Both the position numbers and the translations under genes were made by a program. 64,000 nucleotides of DNA from an uncultured Clostridia bacterium (GTDB taxonomy: Bacteria > Bacillota > Clostridia > Oscillospirales > Ruminococcaceae), in contig CAMMMX010000003.1 in NCBI GenBank assembly GCA_946498095.1, forward strand, positions 90,253-154,252, written 5' to 3'. The notes beneath the pieces were generated by a model that was not told the DNA's origin, did not search any database, and saw only the letters and a list, made by a program, of their open reading frames with translations. This document shows, piece by piece, positions 27,460-35,111 of this stretch. Position 1 is the first letter of the stretch. Every line of letters starts with the position of its first letter.

Positions 27460-28080
27460 TTACAGTTGACGGAATCGGTATAGGAAAAACGAATATGCAA
27501 TTGGGACGGCAACCATTACGGCTGCTAACATACCAGTAAGCAAGATGCATCCTGGGAGAAATGTGACGAGAATTCATCGGATTCCGTCAATGACCCAAAG
27601 AAATCCGGCTAGCCGGTGAGTTCGGCGCCAATTTTCCGCGCTGTGTAACGTCCAGGGCAGTTTGATACCGAACGTACGGTTCATCCGACACATTGCCGAT
27701 GAACAAAAAGGCAGCGCAAATCAAGGCACTGAGGTATTTGGCGGGATTGATAGGCCCCACAGCATGGTACTCTGCTGATTAGCGCTGCAGCGGGGACAAA
27801 AAACTTACCTATCGTCCGCTTGATAGGCGGGATATTTTTCTGTTTGGGATTGTGGTCCAACGTTATGGTGACGATCATTTGAATAACGAAAAGGGAAAGA
27901 GGGATACCGAAAGCGGCCAAAAACCGCGGCATGTAGCTGTTCACATTCCCGTGTGAGTCCCGATGGCTCGGATCCTTCGCAGGCAAGTTGTTGTAAAAGA
28001 TTGCAGACAAAAGGAAAGGGAGCAGTCCCGGCTGAATAGGCCGGTCCATTATGACGATTTTTCATGCTTATTTTCTTCAT
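27460..28080 (-). pseudogene. Broken SdpI/DUF1648-family membrane protein gene
   Basis: Read on the reverse strand, successive frames reproduce an SdpI-like protein in order: an N-terminal MKKISMKN start (frame of 28080), a helix plus DUF1648 core ending in NSYMPRFLAAFGIPLSLFV (frame of 28049), INPAKYLSALICAAFLF in a third frame, then the SdpI-domain motif RTFGIKLPWTLHSAENWRR with THRLAGFLWVIDG, an in-frame TGA at about 27576-27574, and a final membrane helix ending at TAA 27462-27460. At least three frame changes and one nonsense codon are needed, so it is decayed. Intact relatives are immunity or signalling proteins paired with an ArsR/SdpR repressor, as here. Confidence 0.8.
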
Positions 28081-28363
28081 CTGTATTCCCTTCTTGAGAC
28101 CTCAGGGTGGTAAACTGGGAAATCCACAGCAAGGCTTCTTCCAATACTGTCGCATTCAGTTCATAGTAAATGTAGTTCTTCTCACGGGATTCGGCAACCA
28201 GCCCAGCTCTTTTCAGCTGGGAAAGGTGGTAGGAAACACTGGCGGCGGTCAAGTCGAACTGCGCAGCGATCTCTCCAGCGGGTACTCGGCCCCGTTTGAG
28301 CAACACGAGGATTTCACGGCGTACCGGATCGGCCAGTGCGCGGAAGGTTTCGGGGAACCCCAT
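28049..28363 (-). CDS. ArsR/SdpR-type transcriptional repressor
   Basis: 104 residues with a winged HTH (RALADPVRREILVLLKRGRVPAGEIAAQF and LTAASVSYHLSQLKRAGLV). The metal-site cysteines of ArsR proteins are absent and the sequence fits the SdpR branch, which pairs with SdpI-like partners. ATG 28363 is chosen: GGGTGA lies about 7 bases upstream, and extending to 28588 would run through its own promoter. Its 3' end overlaps the decayed SdpI gene. The repressor itself reads intact. Confidence 0.86.
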   Translation of the reverse strand: MGFPETFRALADPVRREILVLLKRGRVPAGEIAAQFDLTAASVSYHLSQLKRAGLVAESREKNYIYYELNATVLEEALLWISQFTTLRSQEGNTDEENKHEKSS

Positions 28364-28378
28364 CAGGAACATCACCCA

Positions 28379-28404
28379 TCTATTTTGAGAAATTTCTAAA
28401 TAGA
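28379..28404. promoter_or_regulatory. Dyad operator of the ArsR/SdpR-type gene
   Basis: TCTATTT (28379-28385) and AAATAGA (28398-28404) are perfect inverted arms around the palindrome AGAAATTTCT. The dyad lies between the -10 and the start codon of the repressor, as expected for autorepression. Confidence 0.72.
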
Positions 28405-28432
28405 TTCTAGCATGCACTGGAGGGTTTGTCAA
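28404..28432 (-). promoter_or_regulatory. Sigma-A promoter of the ArsR/SdpR-type gene
   Basis: On the reverse strand TTGACA (28432-28427), 17 bases, TAGAAT (28409-28404); the -10 abuts the dyad operator. Confidence 0.8.
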
Positions 28433-28475
28433 GGAAGGTATGGCAAGCTGATTTGTAGAGGAAAAGGAAACAGCA

Positions 28476-28504
28476 TTGCTAAAATAGCGGCAATGGTTTA
28501 TAAT
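28476..28504 (+). promoter_or_regulatory. Sigma-A promoter for the 28613 gene
   Basis: TTGCTA (28476-28481), 17 bases, TATAAT (28499-28504), divergent from the ArsR promoter. Confidence 0.7.
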
Positions 28505-28612
28505 AAAAATGGATATGACCAAGTTCCGAACGCTCTTTTCCTGATTTGAGGAGAGGGTACGATAAGCTGGACGATCCAAAACTTCCACAAATGGAAAGGA
28601 ATGAGTTGGATA

Positions 28613-28903
28613 ATGCGTACACTGCGTAAAATTGAAGAGTTTCGCAAAGAAGCGTCTAATGCTTTATTTACGCATCAACAGGCACTTTGCGTTGCCCGTA
28701 AATTATTCGAGTTGGAGCTGAATGGCGATAACTCGCCGGAGGATATGCGTATTCTGCAAGGAGCTCTGCAACGGCTCGATATCCGTTATTTTGACGCGAC
28801 ATCCACTGAAATCGACGCTGTTTTAGATGCAGCAGGCGTAGCGCGGCTCACTGCGGATAATATTGCCGATGCGATTGATGTGATGATTTTTGAGGCGACC
28901 TAG
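28613..28903 (+). CDS. Small conserved-looking helical protein of unknown function
   Basis: 96 residues, acidic and largely helical (HQQALCVARKLFELEL, then SPEDMRILQGALQRLDI), with no membrane segment or known motif. ATG 28613 lies 12 bases after AAAGGA; ATG 28601 abuts that site and is less likely. A strong promoter upstream and a terminator overlapping the stop show an independent transcription unit, which supports a real gene. Its function is not recognised. Confidence 0.6.
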   Translation: MRTLRKIEEFRKEASNALFTHQQALCVARKLFELELNGDNSPEDMRILQGALQRLDIRYFDATSTEIDAVLDAAGVARLTADNIADAIDVMIFEAT

Positions 28904-28917
28904 TCGCCTCTTTTTTC
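28892..28917 (+). terminator. Terminator overlapping the stop codon
   Basis: GAGGCGAC (28892-28899) pairs with GTCGCCTC (28903-28910) and TTTTTT follows; the TAG stop lies in the loop. Confidence 0.85.
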
Positions 28918-29034
28918 TCTTTTCCCTTTATGGTATCGGAGGGGGCAGGACATTTCCCCTTGATCCGTTGCTGATAGTAGTGGTATGATATAGAAAGCTG
29001 TTACAGCAAAAATAGACGTCAAAGGGGAATTTGA

Positions 29035-30417
29035 ATGCGTTTATTTGTACGAGAAAAATATTTTTATCAGCGCTTTTTTATACTGACACTTACGATTGCA
29101 CTGCAAAACCTTATTGTTTTTAGCGTCAATCTGGCGGATAATGTCATGCTGGGACAATATACGGAGAATGCGTTGTCTGGCGTGGCTCTGGTCAATCAGA
29201 TCCAGTTTTTTCTGCAAATGCTGATTATGGGAATCGGGGAAGGAATTACGGTTCTCTCGTCACGTTATTGGGGGCAAAAGGAAATCCGGCCGATTCAGAA
29301 GCTGACAGGTATCGGCATGCGCCTGGGACTTGCTATTTCCATTGTGCTGTGGGCGGCGGTATTTTTCTTCCCTCATTTCTGCCTTTCCTTGTTCTCCAAT
29401 GACCAAGCAGTCATTGCGGAGGGGGTCAAATACCTGCAAATTATCTGCTTTTCTTACATTTTTTTCGCTGTAACCAATATCCTGATCGCGATGTTGCGCA
29501 GTGTGGAAACGGTTGTCATCGGTTTTGTCGTTTCTCTGTCGACTCTTTGTATTAACGTTTGCCTGAATTATATTCTGATATACGGGCATTTCGGTGCGCC
29601 GCGGATGGGCGTACAAGGAGCGGCTATTGCCACGTTGACGGCGCGTATTGTAGAGACTGTGATCGTGGTTTGCTATGTGCGGTTTCGGGATCGGAAAATA
29701 TGTCTACGATTACAGCATTTTTTCCGGTTGGATATGACGTTGCTGAAAACCTATTTTCGCGTCGGTTCCCCGGTACTGGTGTCGAATGGCATATGGGGAT
29801 TGGCTATGGCGGTTCAGACGGCGATTCTGGGGCATATGGGCTCTGCTGCAATCGTCGGGAACAGCATTGCGACGACGGTATTCCAAATCCTGACTGTTAT
29901 TACGTATGGATCCGCCAGTGCGACAGCTGTTTTGATTGGGAAGACGATCGGAGAAGGGCGGCAAGAAATGATCCGCCCTTATGCGAAGACTCTTCAGGTG
30001 TTGTACCTAGTGATTGGCGTGTGTACGGGGCTTGCTCTTTTTGTCTGCAAGGATCTGATCGTTGGTTTTTATCATATTTCGCCACAGGCAAAGGATTTGA
30101 CGCTCCAGTTTATGACAATCCTGTCCGTTACGGTGGTAGGGACGTCATATCAGATGCCGGCGCTGACTGGCATTGTCCGCGGAGGCGGGGATACGAAATT
30201 TGTCCTTAAAAATGATATGATTTTTATGTGGGGGCTGGTATTGCCTTCCGCTGCGCTGTCCGCGTTTGTCTTCGGACTGCCGCCGGTTGCAGTCTTCCTT
30301 TGCCTCAAGTCGGATCAGATTCTTAAATGCTTTGTTGCCGTGGTCAAGGTAAACCGGTACCGTTGGATCAAGGAGTTTCAGCCGAAGGTGCAGGAAAAGA
30401 TTGCGGAATCTCTGTAA
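29035..30417 (+). CDS. MATE family efflux transporter
   Basis: 460 residues with twelve predicted transmembrane helices in two related halves; MATE proteins export drugs or metabolites by sodium or proton antiport. Family features include NLADNVMLGQYTENALSGVALVNQI (about 35-60) and the mirrored segment in the second half with GSAAIVGNSIATTVFQ (about 280). ATG 29035 follows AAAGGGGAATT. A probable promoter (TTGATC-18-TATGAT, 28960-28989) precedes it. A terminator-like repeat, AAAGGAAGGGA/TCCCTTCCTTT, lies at about 30465-30497. The substrate is unknown. Confidence 0.9.
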   Translation: MRLFVREKYFYQRFFILTLTIALQNLIVFSVNLADNVMLGQYTENALSGVALVNQIQFFLQMLIMGIGEGITVLSSRYWGQKEIRPIQKLTGIGMRLGLAISIVLWAAVFFFPHFCLSLFSNDQAVIAEGVKYLQIICFSYIFFAVTNILIAMLRSVETVVIGFVVSLSTLCINVCLNYILIYGHFGAPRMGVQGAAIATLTARIVETVIVVCYVRFRDRKICLRLQHFFRLDMTLLKTYFRVGSPVLVSNGIWGLAMAVQTAILGHMGSAAIVGNSIATTVFQILTVITYGSASATAVLIGKTIGEGRQEMIRPYAKTLQVLYLVIGVCTGLALFVCKDLIVGFYHISPQAKDLTLQFMTILSVTVVGTSYQMPALTGIVRGGGDTKFVLKNDMIFMWGLVLPSAALSAFVFGLPPVAVFLCLKSDQILKCFVAVVKVNRYRWIKEFQPKVQEKIAESL

Positions 30418-30592
30418 CGTGAAAGGAATCACTTCCGGACACATATGTTGGGTATTCTTATCGAAAGGAAGGGAACAGCTATATCTTCCCTTCCTTTGCG
30501 GCCGCAACAAAACAGGTGCAAAAAAAGAAAGCAGGCACTTTCGTGTCTACTTTCTTCGAACTTATCATCTTAAGGAATTTAATATTACCGGA

Positions 30593-30925
30593 TCATTCTT
30601 CGTTTTTATCAATAAAACGAATAGATACATCCTGCTTTAAAGCTAAAGAACACTCAGCCTCTACGCACTTCGTAATCCCTGCGAGTATAGGGCAGCCTGC
30701 ATGGACAGGAAAATGTTCCGAAGCATATTGATATAGCGGACCCATCCCGGGCTTGACCAGACAAAGTTCGTAGGCGTCAAAAGTATCGCCTAAGTTTTCC
30801 ATCATTTCCTGTACGGCTTTACAGCCACTGGACACCTGGAGCTTTACCTCTTGCTGGTCTTCTGATTCTGCGGTTACTACCGCTTTAAAACCACAGACCC
30901 CCGGTTCAATCATCACTTTCGTCAT
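30593..30925 (-). CDS. Conserved cysteine-containing protein linked to rubrerythrin
   Basis: 110 residues, cytosolic, with five cysteines including SSGCKAVQ and HAGCPILAGITKCVEAECS; the C-terminal cluster could bind a metal or an iron-sulfur centre. I think it corresponds to a small clostridial DUF6951-type family but am not certain. It starts 4 bases after the reverse rubrerythrin stop (the two stand head to tail on the reverse strand), so it is very likely the second gene of that operon and should act in the same oxygen or peroxide response. No SD is obvious, as expected for coupled translation. Confidence 0.72.
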   Translation of the reverse strand: MTKVMIEPGVCGFKAVVTAESEDQQEVKLQVSSGCKAVQEMMENLGDTFDAYELCLVKPGMGPLYQYASEHFPVHAGCPILAGITKCVEAECSLALKQDVSIRFIDKNEE

Positions 30926-30929
30926 GACA

Positions 30930-31472
30930 TTAACCGAAATATCTCTTTAGCAGACCGGCGAAAGCTTTTCCATGCCGTGCTTCGTCACGAGCCATCTCAT
31001 GAACGGTATCGTGGATAGCATCCAGATTCGCGGCTTTGGCACGTTTGGCCAGGTCGAATTTACCAGCGGTTGCACCATTTTCAGCTTCAACACGCATTTC
31101 CAGATTTTTCTTTGTGCTGTCCGTTACAACTTCACCGAGGAGTTCAGCAAACTTGGCAGCGTGCTCGGCTTCTTCATAAGCAGCCTTTTCCCAGTACAGG
31201 CCGATTTCAGGGTAACCCTCTCTATGAGCGACTCTTGCCATAGCCAAGTACATGCCAACCTCTGTGCATTCACCCTGGAAATTCGCTCTGAGATCCGCCA
31301 TGATGTCCTCACTCACGCCCTGTGCAACGCCGACAACGTGTTCAGCGGCCCAAGACATCTCGCCTTTTTGTTCAACAAATTTTTCTTTGGGGGCTTTGCA
31401 CTGTGGGCATTGCTCCGGCGCACTGTCGCCTTCATGTACATAACCACAAACTGAGCAGACAAATTTTTTCAT
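30930..31472 (-). CDS. rbr: Reverse rubrerythrin
   Basis: 180 residues with domain order opposite to classical rubrerythrin: a rubredoxin domain first (Cys 6, 9, 22, 25, in [10 protein letters not shown] and CPQCKAP), then a ferritin-like di-iron four-helix bundle with ligand motifs [12 protein letters not shown] and DEARHGKAF. Such proteins reduce hydrogen peroxide and oxygen to water in anaerobes, receiving electrons from NAD(P)H-rubredoxin systems. A promoter and a 7-base leader inverted repeat (TCCGGGC at 31513, GCCCGGA at 31541) lie upstream. It is the first gene of a two-gene operon. Confidence 0.93.
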   Translation of the reverse strand: MKKFVCSVCGYVHEGDSAPEQCPQCKAPKEKFVEQKGEMSWAAEHVVGVAQGVSEDIMADLRANFQGECTEVGMYLAMARVAHREGYPEIGLYWEKAAYEEAEHAAKFAELLGEVVTDSTKKNLEMRVEAENGATAGKFDLAKRAKAANLDAIHDTVHEMARDEARHGKAFAGLLKRYFG

Positions 31473-31572
31473 TGTTTTGAACCTCCATGATCAATTTTAG
31501 CACTTCATTTTCTCCGGGCTTCCTTTATGGACTGTTCTGCGCCCGGAAACAGAGTGTTTTCCTTATATCTAA

Positions 31573-31601
31573 ATTATACCATGAAGGTATACAATGGGCA
31601 A
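31573..31601 (-). promoter_or_regulatory. Promoter of the rubrerythrin operon
   Basis: On the reverse strand TTGCCC (31601-31596), 17 bases, TATAAT (31578-31573). Confidence 0.65.
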
Positions 31602-31683
31602 GAGGAATTTATGTAAATTTATTATGAATTAAATACTTGGCGTAACGTATAAGGAAAACAGTTTACATATAACCACCGTATTT

Positions 31684-32559
31684 TTATAGGATCCCGCAAG
31701 ATTGCATGAAGTCCGAAGAAGATTTGCCATAGGGGCGATTGAAACGATTCAGGTGAAACAGTATATCCGGGTGGTCAGGGGAAATGTAGTTCATCGTGTT
31801 TGCACAGGTAAACAGCGCTTGGAATCCCATCCCTTTCAGGATGTCTACAGCGCCGTCGCTGATAAAACCAAACGGGAAAGCAAACACGTTGGGCCGTATG
31901 CCGTTGTGTTCCTGTAAAAGGTCCTGTAAGTGTCCGATATCGTCTTGCAGTGCTTTCGTATATGCTTCCATGCTTTCCCCTGGGAGACGTTTGGTCCCCT
32001 TGCGGCCCTTGTCCAGATAATGCATATTGTAGGTATGATTGCCAATTTCAATCCGTCCAGAGTCGATTAGTTTACCGATATCATCCCAGCTGAGCTGCGC
32101 ATAGGTCACACTGTAGTCAGGGGAAGCGTATTCTTCCGTGAATCGCCCAACTACAGATATTACAGCCTTCATATCAAGTTTTTCGAGTATGGGGAGGGCG
32201 TATTCCAAGTTGCTGCGGTATCCGTCGTCAAAGGAGACAATTACCGGCTTTGGAGGAAGCGGCGATCCCTTTTCAAAATAGTCAATCAGTTCCTGGGTAA
32301 AAATTGTCGTATAACCATGTTCCTTCAAATAGGTCATATCCTGTTCAAACTGCGTGGGAGATATGACGCAGTCTCCCCATCGGCTGGAAGGCTCCAGAAT
32401 ATGGTGGTACATCAGGATAGGCAGGGGAATGCCCTCATCCGTGGTCGACAGGCTTTTCTCTGTGGATTGGGCCTTACCCGCAAATGTCAAGGCTGTGGCG
32501 CTGATAAGCAGCGCTATTACTATCCAGCAGAAATAACGTAATCTGAGGCGAAGAACCAT
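31684..32559 (-). CDS. Polysaccharide deacetylase family protein (NodB domain)
   Basis: 291 residues with an N-terminal signal anchor (about 9-28), so the enzyme is on the outer face of the membrane or secreted. The NodB-like domain shows ILMYHHILEPS (about 48), the catalytic VSFDDGYRSN (about 110), EIGNHTYNMH (about 175) and FAFPFGFISDGA near 235. It should remove N- or O-acetyl groups from peptidoglycan or another polysaccharide. The SFDDG Asp residues and the HxxxH-like histidines are present. The ribosome site is weak. It is divergent from the 32653 gene. Confidence 0.88.
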   Translation of the reverse strand: MVLRLRLRYFCWIVIALLISATALTFAGKAQSTEKSLSTTDEGIPLPILMYHHILEPSSRWGDCVISPTQFEQDMTYLKEHGYTTIFTQELIDYFEKGSPLPPKPVIVSFDDGYRSNLEYALPILEKLDMKAVISVVGRFTEEYASPDYSVTYAQLSWDDIGKLIDSGRIEIGNHTYNMHYLDKGRKGTKRLPGESMEAYTKALQDDIGHLQDLLQEHNGIRPNVFAFPFGFISDGAVDILKGMGFQALFTCANTMNYISPDHPDILFHLNRFNRPYGKSSSDFMQSCGIL

Positions 32560-32652
32560 TCTCTATTCAACCCCTTGTTCATGTGTGTTGCAGTTGGAAT
32601 TTTGATACATGTATATGACTTTGTGTGCTCAGAAATAACGGAGGAAGGCATC

Positions 32653-33432
32653 ATGTTTTTTGTGCAAAAGCCGAATTTGCCGCAAGGAAAAGTTTGCTTG
32701 GCGGCCGTTTCCGCTACCGCTACGCCATATCTCGACACTTTGGCCGGGCTGGGCGTTGATACGGTTTGCTGTCCGGCTCTGCCGGGGTTGGATCTCCCTG
32801 TCCAGTCACATGCTGACATGCTCCTGCATCATCTTGGTGGTCCCGATCTTGTGGTTGCACGCGGTGTCGGGTGGGCCGAAGATTTGTTGCGGTCTATAGG
32901 TATGCGTGTCCTGGTGTCGGATCGGGTGCCGTGTGCGCCGTATCCGGATGATGTATGCCTTAACGCATGCCGAATAGGGGATGTCCTGTTCGGCCTTATT
33001 ACTGCGTTGGATCCGGTTTTGACGTATGCGTTGAGACAACGTGGCGTCCGCACCATTGATGTGAAACAGGGATACGCCAAGTGCGCGACGGTAGTGGTGG
33101 ATGAGCAAAGTATCATGACGGAAGATCCTTCAATTGCGTCAGCGGCGGAAGAGATGGGCCTTACCGTGTTGCGCGTGCGTGCGGGGGACGTCGTTCTCCC
33201 GGGCTATTCCTATGGCTTCCTTGGGGGCTGCTGTGGTAAAATCGCCCCGGACGCGCTCGCTTTTACCGGCAGCTTGCTTACCCATCGTGACGGCGGGAAA
33301 ATTCGCCGCTTTTTGTCCTGTAGAGGTATTGAGCCAGTTGAACTGGACGGCGGAATATTGACTGACATTGGGGGAATCCTTCCGCTCGCTTGCAGCGATG
33401 CTTCCGATGGTGTGAACGGATATCGGAGATGA
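32653..33432 (+). CDS. Conserved protein, possible GME-fold (DUF6873-like)
   Basis: 259 residues, cytosolic. Repeated beta-alpha units, a Gly/Cys-rich segment (YSYGFLGGCCGKIAPDALAFTG, about 190-211) and an ending near GGILTDIGGILPLACS resemble the pentein/GME-fold proteins annotated as DUF6873 in Clostridia; the catalytic set of true deiminases is not evident to me. ATG 32653 with GGAGGAAGG upstream is chosen over 32575. It lies between a deacetylase and yunB, and the spacing does not prove an operon. The function is unknown. Confidence 0.68.
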   Translation: MFFVQKPNLPQGKVCLAAVSATATPYLDTLAGLGVDTVCCPALPGLDLPVQSHADMLLHHLGGPDLVVARGVGWAEDLLRSIGMRVLVSDRVPCAPYPDDVCLNACRIGDVLFGLITALDPVLTYALRQRGVRTIDVKQGYAKCATVVVDEQSIMTEDPSIASAAEEMGLTVLRVRAGDVVLPGYSYGFLGGCCGKIAPDALAFTGSLLTHRDGGKIRRFLSCRGIEPVELDGGILTDIGGILPLACSDASDGVNGYRR

Positions 33433-33578
33433 TGCGGCTTCTGTCATATTGTAAAGCCTTCCGAATTTATGGATTTCCTTCTTTTTTTGTCAGAATCTTT
33501 CAAAAATTTTCGCTTCCGTGCCCTGTATGTTGCGCATATGATAATCCATAAGGGACAGTATGGCTAGGAGGTCAGGAG

Positions 33579-34301
33579 ATGCGCAAGACAAGGCGTCTGA
33601 ACTGGAAGATCAAGCTTGTCGTTTTTTTGGCCATTCTTGTTGTTTCCGGCACTTTGCTGGACGGCGTGTTACGCCCTGTGATTATGGAAGTTGCGCGTTA
33701 TCAGGCTCAAACGTACGCTGTCCAGTCTATCAATGAATCGGTACAGGAGGTATTGGCACAGGGGGGAGGAGAATACTCTTCCTTGATCGAGGTAGCACGT
33801 GATAAGGATGGAAACATTACTTCGGTGGAAAGCGACATGGCGCGCATGAATGTGCTGAAAAGCCGTTTAGCAGAAGCTATCAGCGCCCGCTTGGAGGAAT
33901 TGCAGCAGGAGGAATTGTCGATTCCGGTGGGTACCCTGACAGGCGTCCCGCTTTTGAATGGGCGTGGTTTTGGCGTGCCATTTCGTGTGATTCCTGGCAA
34001 TTACGTCAATACAGCTATTCGTAGTGAATTCTCCGCGGCTGGCGTTAATCAAACATTGCACAGCGTCTATCTGGACGTGGAACTGTCCGTTTCTGCGATG
34101 GTACCCGCATATCGGACTGCAGTGGATGTTCATACGGACTTCCTTATAGCGGAAACCGTCATCGTTGGTGAGATCCCGCAGGTGTACTTGTCGTCCGGCG
34201 TTTTGGCTGGGGATATACAGAAATGGGAATCACAAGAGACGGCAGAAAAACAAAAATCTTTGAAAAACCCTTGCATTTTGATGCCGAGTCTGATAAAATA
34301 G
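33579..34301 (+). CDS. yunB: Sporulation protein YunB
   Basis: 240 residues: one N-terminal transmembrane helix (about 11-31), then an extracytoplasmic domain. The segments IEVARDKDGNITSVESD (about 67) and LSIPVGTLTGVPLLNGRGFGVPF (about 112) and a C-terminal YLDVELSVSAMVPAYRT match the YunB family, made in sporulating Firmicutes under sigma-E. CATATGAT at 33535 resembles a sigma-E -10, though I see no convincing -35. ATG 33579 follows TAGGAGGTCAGGAG. Its molecular role is not known. Confidence 0.88.
   Translation: MRKTRRLNWKIKLVVFLAILVVSGTLLDGVLRPVIMEVARYQAQTYAVQSINESVQEVLAQGGGEYSSLIEVARDKDGNITSVESDMARMNVLKSRLAEAISARLEELQQEELSIPVGTLTGVPLLNGRGFGVPFRVIPGNYVNTAIRSEFSAAGVNQTLHSVYLDVELSVSAMVPAYRTAVDVHTDFLIAETVIVGEIPQVYLSSGVLAGDIQKWESQETAEKQKSLKNPCILMPSLIK
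34271..34299 (+). promoter_or_regulatory. Promoter of rpmB
   Basis: TTGCAT (34271-34276), 17 bases, TAAAAT (34294-34299), overlapping the end of yunB. Confidence 0.6.
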
Positions 34302-34378
34302 ATATGTTATCAGCCTCAAGGGATAAAAAGAGATTCCTTAATCAGGCCGACGTATCATGACAAAGGAGGTGCAAACCC

Positions 34379-34567
34379 ATGGCAAAATGCGATGTATGCG
34401 GAAAGGGTGTCACTTTCGGTATTCAGGTATCCCACTCTCACAGGAGATCCAACAGAACTTGGAAGCCTAACGTCAAGCGTGTGAAGGCAATCGTGAACGG
34501 TACGCCGCGGCATATTCATGTATGTACGAGCTGCTTGCGTTCCAATAAGGTGACCCGTGCCGTTTAA
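34379..34567 (+). CDS. rpmB: 50S ribosomal protein L28, zinc-binding (C+) type
   Basis: 62 residues. Basic, with CDVCGKG at 4-10 and CTSC near 50, the four cysteines of the zinc-ribbon form of L28. The HSHRRSNRTWKPNVKRV segment is the family's conserved rRNA-binding stretch. AAAGGAGGTG precedes ATG 34379. A dedicated promoter lies upstream and a bidirectional terminator follows. Confidence 0.97.
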   Translation: MAKCDVCGKGVTFGIQVSHSHRRSNRTWKPNVKRVKAIVNGTPRHIHVCTSCLRSNKVTRAV

Positions 34568-34619
34568 AGTATCATCAGTACCCGGCGGTTTCGGTTCGTA
34601 AACGTATAGGTGTGCAGAT

Positions 34620-34647
34620 AAAAGCCTCCCGATTTCGGGAGGCTTTT
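34620..34647. terminator. Bidirectional terminator between rpmB and secG
   Basis: AAAAGCCTCCCG and CGGGAGGCTTTT form a perfect 12-base stem with a four-base loop and T-rich ends on both strands. Confidence 0.88.
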
Positions 34648-34683
34648 GTTATGACAATGATGACTGTCCTGCAACATTACAAC

Positions 34684-34718
34684 AAAAACCGCCCTGAATC
34701 AGATCCAAGACGGCTTTG
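34684..34718 (-). terminator. Second terminator of secG
   Basis: On the reverse strand AAAGCCG pairs with CGGTTTT (one G-T wobble), with extra T residues after. Confidence 0.6.
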
Positions 34719-34732
34719 CATGTCAACAAATA

Positions 34733-34984
34733 TTATTTGGAAAATACAGCAATTAAGTTGACGACAATTGTGATTACGACAAAAACAATTGCTGCAATCC
34801 GGGTCACTTTAATCAAAGTAGCGTCAAGAGTGCGCCCTTTATTTCTGCCATAATAGGAATCAGAGGATCCCTGAATAACGGAATTCTGGTTGCCCTGGTT
34901 TGATTCCTGCATCAGCACCACGCCGATAATCACCAAACAGGACAGGACAAGTAAAATCGCACCGACGATTTCAATCGCATTCAT
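34733..34984 (-). CDS. secG: Preprotein translocase subunit SecG
   Basis: 83 residues with two transmembrane helices (about 4-24 and 58-79). The loop QESNQGNQNSVIQGSS is a form of the SecG Gly/Asn/Ser-rich hinge. SecG sits beside SecYE and eases translocation. The start is ATG 34984 with CGGAGG nine bases upstream. The neighbour order (secG facing rpmB) is incidental. Confidence 0.94.
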   Translation of the reverse strand: MNAIEIVGAILLVLSCLVIIGVVLMQESNQGNQNSVIQGSSDSYYGRNKGRTLDATLIKVTRIAAIVFVVITIVVNLIAVFSK

Positions 34985-35111
34985 AAGTAATTTCCTCCGA
35001 TTCTCTTCTAAAGGGCGGCAGAGCACCCTCGCCTCGTTTTCATGCTACCATTACAAAATCGTATCTATTATAACACAGCAGCCGATGAAATACAAGCCCT
35101 ATGTACAAAAT

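Noticed and set aside
33535..33542. Sigma-E -10 (CATATGAT) before yunB
   Set aside because: No convincing -35 lies 14-16 bases upstream, so it is not listed as a feature.
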